A stretch of DNA of 64,000 nt from Rhizomys pruinosus (taxonomy: Eukaryota; Chordata; Mammalia; Rodentia; Spalacidae). The DNA is taken from NCBI GenBank assembly GCA_009823505.1, contig VZQC01005577.1, positions 721,341 to 785,340 on the forward strand. Direction: 5' to 3'. Shown here piece by piece: positions 33,372 through 42,400 of the stretch; position 1 is the first letter of the stretch; each line of letters starts with the position of its first letter. Below the pieces are notes generated by a model. It saw only the letters and a list, made by a program, of their open reading frames with translations. It made no database searches and was not told the origin of the DNA. Made by a program: the position numbers and the translations under genes.

Positions 33372-33425
33372 AATAATAATATTAACTGAAGTCACTATTT
33401 TGTGACTTCAGTTAATATTATTATT
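33372..33425. repeat. Perfect hairpin, 24-bp arms, 6-nt loop
   Basis: Left arm 33372-33395, loop TATTTT 33396-33401, right arm 33402-33425; every arm base pairs. An 8-bp palindrome (TTCACACA...TGTGTGAA) follows at about 33424. Confidence 0.97.
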
Positions 33426-33445
33426 CACACAGTATATTGTGTGAA

Positions 33446-33512
33446 GCTAAGATTGTAGCTCAGTGGCAGAATGCTTACCTGGCACATAGAGGGCCCTGGG
33501 TTCAATCCCTAG
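33446..33512 (+). mobile_element. ID-type SINE (tRNA-Ala-derived)
   Basis: GATTGTAGCTCAGTGGCAGA and GGCCCTGGGTTCAATCCC are the A- and B-box parts of the ID/BC1 family, then an A-rich tail. Confidence 0.85.
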
Positions 33513-33519
33513 CATATTA

Positions 33520-34705
33520 AAAGAAAAAAGGTTCCTTTCTCAATCCCCATAGCAAAAGAGAGCTGATACATGTAGAGTAACGGAAAACAAGATAAAACTT
33601 TCAGGGGAAATCACCATTTTATAACATATTTCTATAAAATATAAGTTAACAAAACAGACTAAAAATGGTAGAAAATCTGATACTAAAAAAAACAATAAAG
33701 AAAATTGGTCAGTAGTCAAAGCTCTATCCCTCCCACTTAAGAAACTGCTGGACTCAGACCACACTTTCAAGAAATGGATAACCCTTCATCTTAGTGACTC
33801 AAACTGTTCCTAAGAAAAAGAGGGACAATTTCACAACTCATTTTGTAAGTTCAAAATGTCATAGACACCAAAATTGGAAAAGGATCGTAGGACAAGTCAA
33901 ATTATAGACCAATACTCCTTATGAACACATTTCAAGCCCCAAGTAAGGCTATCTGTGATGAGACAAAGCTTGCTTATTTACTGCTTATGTGTGGCTGTTT
34001 GAGTTGACAACTCTCCCTCCCCTCATAAAACCCACATCTTAAAAACTCTGTAAATATTAGCACTGAGTCCAGAAAATGTAAAATGTAGCATATAACATAT
34101 AATATATATTTCAAGTCTAAGACATCACTGACTATAAGATGTACCATTACTTTATATACTAAGAGAAAAAACATATTGTCATGTCAACCATGACATAATG
34201 CTTCTTGATACTTAGACATTTTGCACTTACTGAAGCTTTTTAGACTCATTTATACAGATTTTTATCATAGATCATTCTCAATGCATTCATAATAAATAAA
34301 ACATAGGCAAGATAAATGTGGTATGATACTATTAAAACTTCCTATTTAGAGTCCAGTTCTTCTAAATCACTGTTTAATGCAGGGCTTTGCTATTCATTCC
34401 TGGAATCAAGAGGTAGTAATGCAAGATGTCAGGAGTCCTACTGGTATTTCTTCTGTGTTTCCTTCTAAGCCACTGACACACATTCTGGAAGTTTCCTTTA
34501 ATTTGCCAGAAGACAACAGCCAAGATTTGTTTTCCTTCCTCAAGTGGTCTTTAACTGTCTATGTAGGATTATAAGTGACCAAGTTTAAGCAAGAGCAAGT
34601 GGAAGATGCCATTGACAGGAGAGTGCACTCTAATTACAGAAATGTTCATTTCTTATGAAATTATTATGAAAAATATATGTGACGATAAAATAGGGTTTAG
34701 CTCAG
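33520..34705. other. Stretch without recognisable gene or repeat
   Basis: AT-rich, no long frame, no familiar repeat text on either strand. Confidence 0.5.
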
Positions 34706-34718
34706 GAATGTAAGAATA

Positions 34719-35082
34719 GGTTTGGTTTGGCTTTGGTTTTCATTTTTTGTCTTTTTGAGACAGGGTCTGTTTGTAGTCCTAGCTGTCCTGGATCTCACTA
34801 TGTAGACCAGGCTGATCTTGAACTCACAGAGCTCCACCTGCCTCTGCCTCCCAAGTGCTGAGATTAAAGGCATGTGTCACCACACCCAGCTTGACCCGGG
34901 TTCGATCCCCACCACCCACATGGCGGCCAAAAACCATCTGAAACTCCAGTTCCAGGAGAACTCCAGTTCCAGGGGAATCCGAGACCCTCTTCTGACCTCC
35001 GCGGCATTGCACGACACGGGTGCACAGACCTGCATGCAGACAGTACATTCATACACATACGGAAATAAATAAAATTAAAAAA
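34719..35082 (+). mobile_element. Antisense B1 joined to a 5'-truncated sense B2
   Basis: 34745-34890 is a minus-strand B1; 34893-35082 is a plus-strand B2 missing its head, with the 18-bp duplication. AAGAATAG occurs before (about 34710) and after (about 35082) the pair, so both may have come in together. Confidence 0.75.
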
Positions 35083-35201
35083 AAAGAATAGCTTAATATT
35101 AAAAAAATCTAATATGTTGCCATATTAACATATTATAAAGAAAAATCTCAATGTATGAAGAAACATATTTAATAAAATTCAAGAATCAAAAAAAAACCTG
35201 T

Positions 35202-35352
35202 TCCCAGGCATGGTGGTTCAAGACTTTAAACCCAGAATTCAAGAGGCAGGGGCAAGTGGATGTCTGTGAGATCGAAGCCAACCTAGTCTACATATCAAGT
35301 TCCAGGCCAGCTGGGGCTACAGGAAAACCCTATCTAAAAAAAAAAAAAAAAG
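35202..35352 (+). mobile_element. Old B1 SINE
   Basis: CCCAGGCATGGTGGTTCAAG through CCTATCTAAAAAA. Confidence 0.85.
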
Positions 35353-35399
35353 CAAAGCAAAATTGATCCCTGTTGTCATGGATCAATTTTGCTTTGCTT
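35350..35399. repeat. Perfect hairpin, 20-bp arms, 10-nt loop
   Basis: Left arm 35350-35369, loop CTGTTGTCAT, right arm 35380-35399. It sits at the seam between the A tail of a B1 and a headless tRNA-type SINE (35400-35530). Confidence 0.97.
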
Positions 35400-35530
35400 A
35401 GTTGGATCCCCAGAACCCACTTGGTGGGGAGAACCAGCTTCCAACTCCCACAACTAGTCCTCTAACCTATGCACGGATGCCATAGCATATGTACATGTAC
35501 ATACATACATACATACATACTCATGCAAAA
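35400..35530 (+). mobile_element. Headless B2/B3-family SINE
   Basis: GGATCCCCAGAACCCACTTG onward, with a (CATA)n tail at 35499-35520. Confidence 0.7.
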
Positions 35531-35544
35531 TGAAGGGCTTTTTA

Positions 35545-35752
35545 AAGATTTTTACAAAGTATGTATATCTGTGTGTCTATATGTGGATGGGTGCACGTGA
35601 AGTTGCCTTCAGAGGCCAGAGGTGTTAGATCCTAGATCCTGTGGAGCTGGAGTTACAAGTAGTTGTGAATCACCCAACTTGGGTCTAGGAACCAAAGCCA
35701 GGTCTTTTGCAAGAGGAGTATGTAAAATTGTTAACCCATCTTTTCAACTCCA
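35545..35752 (-). mobile_element. Old B3-family SINE
   Basis: TTCAGAGGCCAGAGGTGTTA, AACCCATCTTTTCAACTCC. Confidence 0.75.
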
Positions 35753-35876
35753 AATAATTTAAAAAAAAAAACTTAATTGATCTAATAGGCTAAACCTTGG
35801 TATATGACAGAGGTGTCATCACACATTAGTGGGTGTGGAATACTTGGTTAGCAACATGTAAAAAATTTAGATCCAG

Positions 35877-36118
35877 GGGCTGGAGAGATAGCCTAGTGGT
35901 TAAGAGCACCAACTGCTCTTGCAGAGGACCCAGGTTCGATCCCCAGCACCCACATGGCTGGCTTAGAACCGTCTGTAACTCCAATTCCAGGAGAACTCCA
36001 GTTCCAGGGGAATCCGACACCCTCTTCTGACCTCTGCGGCATTGCACGACATGGGTGCACAAACCTACATGCAGACAGTACATTCAAACACATAGAAAAT
36101 AAATAAATAAAATTAAAC
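35877..36118 (+). mobile_element. B2 SINE with 18-bp duplication
   Basis: GGGGCTGGAGAGATAGCCTA head, doubled AACTCCA-TTCCAGG, tail AATAAATAAATAAAAT. Confidence 0.95.
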
Positions 36119-36149
36119 AAAATAATTATATAGCAATATATTAAGTTAC

Positions 36150-36297
36150 CAGGCATGGTGGCGCACGCCTTTAATCCTAGCACTCAGGAGGCAGAGGCAG
36201 GTTGATCTTTGTGAGTTCAAGACCAGCCTGGTCTACAGAGTGAGTTCCAGGACAGCTGGGGCTACAGGGAGACCCTGTCTCAAAAAGACCAAAATAA
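36150..36297 (+). mobile_element. B1 SINE with target duplication
   Basis: AATATATTAAGT precedes and AAATATATTAAGT follows it. Full-length, young. Confidence 0.93.
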
Positions 36298-36487
36298 ATA
36301 AATATATTAAGTAGAGAGCTTCTTGAGATTGAGAATATATATGAGCCTATATATGCCCCTGGGAAAGGGGGTATAAATATTATTAAGATGTTCTACATGA
36401 AGTTTGCAAAACTTCAATAAAAATTTTATCAAAAAAACTAAAAAGAATGTTTTATAGTGTCACAGGGATATGCATACACATTAAGGT

Positions 36488-36582
36488 TTTTTTTTTTTTT
36501 TAAATTAATTTTTATTGATGCTTTGTGCATTTCATACATTTTTTCCAATTCAGTTCAGGCTTATTTCCCTTTCCCTCCCCCA
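36488..36582 (-). mobile_element. Very short L1 3' end insertion
   Basis: About 95 bp of L1 3' terminus (TTTTTATTGATGCTTTGTGC). ACATTAAGGTTTTTT at both sides is the target duplication. Confidence 0.88.
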
Positions 36583-36669
36583 CATTAAGGTTTTTTTAAC
36601 TGCATGGGAGTAAACAATTTCCTCTACAGAGAACGGTATGGAAAACATGATGGCTAAAAGACAGGTGGT

Positions 36670-36990
36670 ACTTTAACATTTTAAATTCATGCGTGTACAT
36701 GTTTATGTGTGTGAGTGTATATACACATGTAGCACATGCGTGTGGAACCCAAAGGACAACTTCGAATGCCATCTTCGGGAACTGTCCACCTCTTTCTAGA
36801 CAGTTCTCACATTGGTCTGGAGCTCACCAACTAGACTGACTGGCTGGCCAGCCATCCCCAGGGAACCTCTTCCTCCTATCTCTGCCTCTGTGGTACTGGG
36901 AAAACAAGCACAGTGCCACCCACCATGCATTTTTACATGGGACTCAACTCAAATCCTCACGCTTTATCAACTGTGCTAAATCCCCAGCCC
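36670..36990 (-). mobile_element. Composite tRNA/7SL-type SINE (B4-like)
   Basis: Reverse text has a tRNA-type head (GCTAAATCCCCAGCCC on plus) and a central part resembling B1 (TATCTCTGCCTCTGTGGTAC). Old and diverged. Confidence 0.6.
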
Positions 36991-37124
36991 CTTAGTGTCT
37001 TTATTTCTCTATTCCTCTACAGAAAATCCAAAGCAAACAGCAAAATGTTGCTATTTATTAAGGCTAATGGCGGGCACCAAGGCGTATTATTTCTAGTCCT
37101 TTTGGTATATTTAAAATATTTCAG

Positions 37125-37230
37125 CCAGGTATGATGGCACAAGACTGCAATCTGAACATTTGCAAGGCACAAGCAAGAAAGGAGTGTAAGTTCAAGGCCA
37201 GTTTGAACTCTATAACAAGACCGTATCTCT
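37125..37230 (+). mobile_element. Old B1-type SINE
   Basis: CAGCCAGGTATGATGGCACA and GTAAGTTCAAGGCCAG. Confidence 0.7.
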
Positions 37231-37274
37231 ATTGTTTTTTCTCATGATTTAAACATTTTATATAGAAAAGGTCT

Positions 37275-37430
37275 TGCAGAGCCAAGCATGGTGGCTCACA
37301 CCTGTAAGCCCCGGATGTTGGAGACTGAAACTGGAGTACTGCTGAGAGTTTCAGGCCAGCTTGGATTACAACAGTGATATATCCAGGCCAGCTTGGAGTA
37401 TACTATAAGACTCTTTTCCAAAAATCTTAA
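37275..37430 (+). mobile_element. Old B1-type SINE
   Basis: CCAAGCATGGTGGCTCACAC, with a duplicated CCAGGCCAGCTTGGA part. Confidence 0.7.
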
Positions 37431-37450
37431 AAAAAATAAAAATAAAAAAG

Positions 37451-37660
37451 GGGGCTGGAGAGATGGCTCAGTGGTTAAGAGCACTGACTGCTCTTGCAGA
37501 GGACCCGGGTTCAATTCCCAGCACCCATATGGTGGCTAAGAACTGTCTTTAACTCCATTTCTAGGGGAATCCGATGCCTTCTTCATTACACGACACAGGT
37601 GCACCAACCTGCATGCAGACAGTACATTCATACACATAAAAGCAATAAATTAAAAAATAT
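37451..37660 (+). mobile_element. B2 SINE (no 18-bp duplication)
   Basis: GGGGCTGGAGAGATGGCTCA head, CTAAGAACTGTCTTTAACTC body. It shows the unfused B2 context of the point where B1 is joined in composite copies. Confidence 0.93.
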
Positions 37661-37699
37661 ATTAAAAAAATAAAAAATTACAACATAAGGACTGGGTCA

Positions 37700-37900
37700 A
37701 AGAATGACTGATACAGTTAAATTCTGCCCAAACAATAAGCCTCTGCTGAAAAACTCTTTGGAAAGACTGAGAGAAAGATGAAAGATATGTATGGCAGAAT
37801 GCATGAACTGAGGTGGGGTGGGGGGCAGGGAGAGGGGAATGTACCTAAATTGGACTGAACGATGATGTATGAAATATATAAAACATCAATAAAAATTAAT
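37700..37900 (+). mobile_element. L1 3' UTR tail
   Basis: GGCAGAATGCATGAACTGAG and AAAACATCAATAAAAATTAA, the plus-strand form of the L1 3' end seen reversed at 36488. Confidence 0.75.
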
Positions 37901-38004
37901 GTTTTGAAATACACATGATATATCATATTAAAAAGCCTACATTACAGAATAAAGCAAAGGCTTAGGACCATTGTTCATAATGGAACTTTAAAACAGAACA
38001 GTAA

Positions 38005-38125
38005 ATCAGGCATCGTGGCACACACCTTTAATCCAGCACTCAGGGGGCAGAGGTAGGCCAGTCTCTGAATTCAAGGCCAGCTGGGACTACAACAGCGAGA
38101 GACTGTCTCAAAAGACCCCCCCCAA
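38005..38125 (+). mobile_element. B1 SINE
   Basis: CAGGCATCGTGGCACACACC through GAGACTGTCTCAAAAG. Confidence 0.88.
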
Positions 38126-38550
38126 AAAAAACGTTAAGAAGTGTAATCGTTGACTTAGAAAGATATTGAACATACAGTAGAACTAAAACAAGTTATAAAA
38201 TTGTAGGCTTTCAATCAAGGCCTTAAATGGTCAAAGCTTCTGTATGTATAAATAGGGCAGTTTCATCAATACCCTTGAGATATTTTAATACCTTGTCAAC
38301 CTGGATCCCTGCAAAGGACATGGACAAGGAACCTAACAATAATGAGTACAATAGATTAGTTGCAGAGCTTTGAACAAATAGGTGTCAATATTATAGCTGT
38401 ACAGCTATATGGAAGAGCTGCATTTGAACCAAAAATAATTCATTTGTGGAGCTGATATTAACAATCCCTACCTTTCCAGGAGAGACCATCTTCCCATCTA
38501 GTCAAAGCTATGGGGAATAGTACAGTAGTACAAACTGTTAAAAAATGAGG

Positions 38551-38701
38551 CTAGCTGGGCATGGTAGTACATGCTTTAATCTCAGCACTCAGGAGGGAGA
38601 AGCAGGCAGATCTCTGAGTTCAAGGCTAGCCTGGTCTACATAGTGAGTTCCAGGACAACTGGGGCTATAGGAAGACTCTGCCTCAAAACAGACCAAAGGA
38701 A

Positions 38702-38765
<64 letters not shown>

Positions 38766-38766
38766 A
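38551..38766 (+). mobile_element. B1 SINE with (GAAA)n tail
   Basis: B1 38551-38695 followed by about 70 bp of AAAG repeats (38696-38766). Confidence 0.92.
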
Positions 38767-38859
38767 CAAGGCTGTAACTCTAGTACTCAGTAAACTCAAG
38801 TAGGAGGAGTCTAAATTCCAGGCTACATAGTCAGACCTTGTCCAAAATTTTTAAAGCTA

Positions 38860-39194
38860 AATATATACTAAATAAATCCAAACCTGTACTTAGGAAATGA
38901 TGCCATATTTGTAAAAGAGTAGCAATATGAAATTACTGAAGGACTTTTGGGAGAAAATAAAAGATTTTATCTTACTACATTTATAATTTCTCAAAAACTA
39001 GAAATTGACTTGGGTTCTCTAAAACTTGTGCTTAGAAGGCGGAAGAATCATAATAGATTTTATTTTATGAAAACTGAAATAGCATATTTTACTGGCAAGG
39101 GAGTTGAGACTCAGTAAATATTCCCATCTTTATTCCTTTACTGTGAAAATATTTGTGTTCTTTGTACCATAATGAGGTGTTTTTGAAATGACTG
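38860..39194. other. Stretch downstream of CCT6B without recognisable feature
   Basis: AT-rich DNA between SINEs and the CCT6B poly(A) signal; no repeat text. Confidence 0.5.
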
Positions 39195-39342
39195 AGACCA
39201 AAAGATACATGCCACGTTTATTTTGTAACACTAAGAATGGCACAGCTGCGCAGCGGCAGGTGGACAGTACTGATGTTGGATTCAGTCTTTGCACAGCTAC
39301 GCAGCCGCAGTTGGACATGAAGTGTGCTGAGGTTGGATTCAG
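39195..39342 (-). other. CCT6B: CCT6B 3'UTR with internal duplication
   Basis: About 145 bp follow the stop on the minus strand up to the expected cleavage region. The segment contains two diverged copies of a roughly 57-bp unit beginning near GACTGAATCCAAC. The 3' end is inferred from the AATAAA at 39217-39222 and was not observed directly. Confidence 0.6.
39217..39222 (-). promoter_or_regulatory. AATAAA polyadenylation signal for CCT6B
   Basis: The plus strand reads TTTATT, giving AATAAA on the coding strand about 120 bp after the stop codon. It is the only canonical signal before the next repeat-free AT-rich stretch, so it is the likely mRNA end. Confidence 0.7.
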
Positions 39343-39415
39343 TCAGTCTTTGAGAAAAGACATCCCAGCTCGCATAATTTCATCAACCAGAAGAATGTTG
39401 CTGGCAATCACTGTG
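39343..39415 (-). CDS. CCT6B: CCT6B terminal coding exon and stop
   Basis: The acceptor has a long pyrimidine tract ending TTTGTCCTCAG. The exon reads (C)[18 protein letters not shown], then SFLKD and TGA. The CCT6 family tail normally ends in a small residue after LK; here it is Asp, and this last codon and the stop lie in a repeat shared with the 3'UTR (see findings). Confidence 0.88.
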
Positions 39416-42400
39416 CTGAGGACAAAGACGAGAGAAAGTCAAGCCTCCCAACCCATGCCTGTCTTTTCCCACCTATCTTTCACGGCCCAGGGCACCTTTT
39501 CTTTCAGCTATACTGGAGTGAGATTTATGAAACAAAGATATTATAGATGCAAACACCACTCCTTGTGTTGTAACTTCAATTCCTTTGCTGACAAGGTGGA
39601 AGCCTAATTTCTATCTCAACAAAACTGCACTTAATTTTATCATGTCACTTGATTCCCCTGCTCCACAGATGGTACTATTTCAGTAGCATTGTCTTTCCCT
39701 TCCCACTCAAATAAATAATAAGGTCAAGGTTAACTTTTTCTGTAACTTACATGACTACAAATAAAATGCAAAGGCAATTGTAAAATGACAGAAGCTAGTC
39801 TTAACAGCTGATTACACACAGTGTCATACACTTAACTGTTTCAAAACAAAAACATCAAGAAAATTTCGAAGTTATCAGTTATATCCATGAAGAGCCTTCT
39901 CTGTCACTACCAACTTACCAAGAGTGAAGAAGATGTTTTTTCACACAATAATTATCCCAAACTCCTGCTTCTGCTGCTACCATCGGCTCACCTGCAAAGC
40001 AAAAACAACCCATTTTATTTGTTTGTTTGTTTGTTTGGTTGGTTTTGCGACAGGGTCTCCCCTATAGCCCCAGCTGGCCTGGGACTCACTATGTTGACCA
40101 GGCTGGCCTTGAACTCACCATTTTGTTTTTTTTTTTTTAAAGATTTTATTTATTGTTTATTTTATGTGTATGAGTGTTATGCCTGCATGTATTTGTGTTC
40201 GACATCTATGTAGTACCTGTTGAGGCCAGAAGAGGGTGTTGGATCCCAAAGAACTACAGTTATGGACAGCTGTTAGCCACCATGTGGATGCTGGGAATGA
40301 ACAGAGTGCTCTTAACTGCTGAGCTACCTCTCCAGCCCCCTACCCTGGCCCCCGCCACCCAATACCCCATTTCAATACTACAATCTTCATATCTTGTCAG
40401 TGTTCATTAGTGTAGTCTAACGGAATTTAATATGTTCCAGAACTACTTGTCTCAAAGTTGCCAATGACTTCTGCGCTGCTGACCACAGCCTTCTGCCTGC
40501 GCCCTCCTGGCTCCTCCGACACCACACTGCCTTGCCTTTTATGCCAGTGGCTCTCCTTCTTCCTGAGCTCCGAATGTTGGAGTGCCCACATGTACTTCCT
40601 AGGTGACAACTCTCAAAGGTTTGCCTCCAACTTGTATCTCTAGAGCTCCAGATCATATCGGACTGACTAGTGTTCCCAAATACTACAGAAACGTCAAAGC
40701 TTGTTCCCTCAAGCCACAACCAACTCTATCTAGTCTTCTTCAGTAGTTAGTGGCAATTCCAACCTTCCAGTTGTTGAGCTAACTCTTCTCCAGATTGGAG
40801 AGTAGCCAGAATGATCCTTTTAAACATAAGTTGACCGTGTCATACCTCTGCTCAAAACTGATCCATGTTTCACTGCAAAGAGGAAAAAAAACTCAAGTCC
40901 TTAGATGAGCCTGGATGCTGTGTGATGTGACCTGTCTCCTCTGTCAGCCCCTCTTGGCCAGCTCTTCCTTCTCCCTACAACACCCAATCAAGTCCCCTTC
41001 ATGGCTACCTTCCTCAGTTTCTTCAACTTCCTCAGCAGATACTTTCCCAGCTTACACAGTACAAACCTTTCTTTGCCACCCTTCAGTACCCTCCTGAATT
41101 AGCATTCCTGATCATCCTTACGTTGCTCTGTTAGTTCTCACCAAGCTGATGGTTTTCTCAGCTGCTAAAGTAACTTACTTGTTAAGTTTGTTGTTTGCCG
41201 GCTGTTTTCTCCCTCTATGTGAGAAGCTCACAGAGGCATATATTTTTTGTTTATTGTGCCCAGTATGATTCTGAATAATAACTATTCTAAGTTTTCTTTC
41301 AAAAAGTCAGGGGGCAGACTGGAGAGAGAGTTCAGTCAGTAAAATTATTGCTGTGTAAGTATGAGGACCTGAGTTTGATTCCCAGAACGCACATAAAACT
41401 TTTTTTAAGTTAGCATACAAAGTAATGGACTTTACTTTCATACACATGTGTCATATTTTATTCTCATTCCTCTCCCTTCCCAGATGCCCTCTTCCCATAT
41501 CCCCTGCCCATCCTAGAGCTGCTTCATTTTTTGCTCCCAAGAGGTCTGCTTTGTGCTTCCTCTGACATGTATTCCATTACTCTCCTCCCTTGAGTTCTCT
41601 CTGCTTATGATCTCCTTTCTAGTTTACACACATACATGCACATGCATGCGCGTGCGCGCGCGCACGCGCGCGCGCACACACACACACACTCATAATTCTA
41701 AATCTAAGTTCTGTGTATGAGGAACACATCGAGTTTGTCTTTCTGAGTCTGGCTTATTTTGCCTAACATAATGATTTGTAATTTCATCCACTTTCCTGAA
41801 AATGTCATGATTTCATTTTTCTTTATGGCTGAATTAAATTTCATTGTGTATATGTAATACATTTTTATTTTTCTTTTATTTATGTTGTATGTGTACACTA
41901 GGCTCCCTAGTCCTTGAGCCTTCAGGGGATTTCTGTCCTGCTCTGGGAGTGACGGGACATAGATGCGTGCCACCACTTCTAGCTTTTTGATGCAGGTTCC
42001 GGGAATTGCACTCAGGTCATCGGGCTTGCACGACAAGTGCTTTCGTCCACTGAAGCATCTCATTGGCTCCTACACCACATTTTTCTTTATCCATTCATTT
42101 GTTGGTGGGCAGTTAGGCTGGCTCAAGTTCTCAGTTACTGTGACAAGTGCAGCAATAAACATGGATGCTCAAGTGTCTCTGACAAGGTTGACTCAATAAG
42201 CACTTCTTAAACGAATATTCTAAGATGCTCAAAAGTTAACTAGTGTCCCCCACATTTAAGTAAAGTAACCCAATCTACTACTATTTTATTATAATATCTG
42301 AGTCACTGACAAACAACCTCTATTAAGCAGCTAATTTTTCTGATTCTTTGCCTGTTTTCACATCTATGCCCACAAGTTCTTTTGATTCTGCATGTTGGGT

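Noticed and set aside
39188..39607. 139-codon plus-strand frame
   Set aside because: It lies opposite the CCT6B last exon and 3'UTR; the minus strand has family identity, splice signals and a poly(A) signal.
40417..40719. 100-codon minus-strand frame
   Set aside because: Located in LINE-2 text, no family resemblance.
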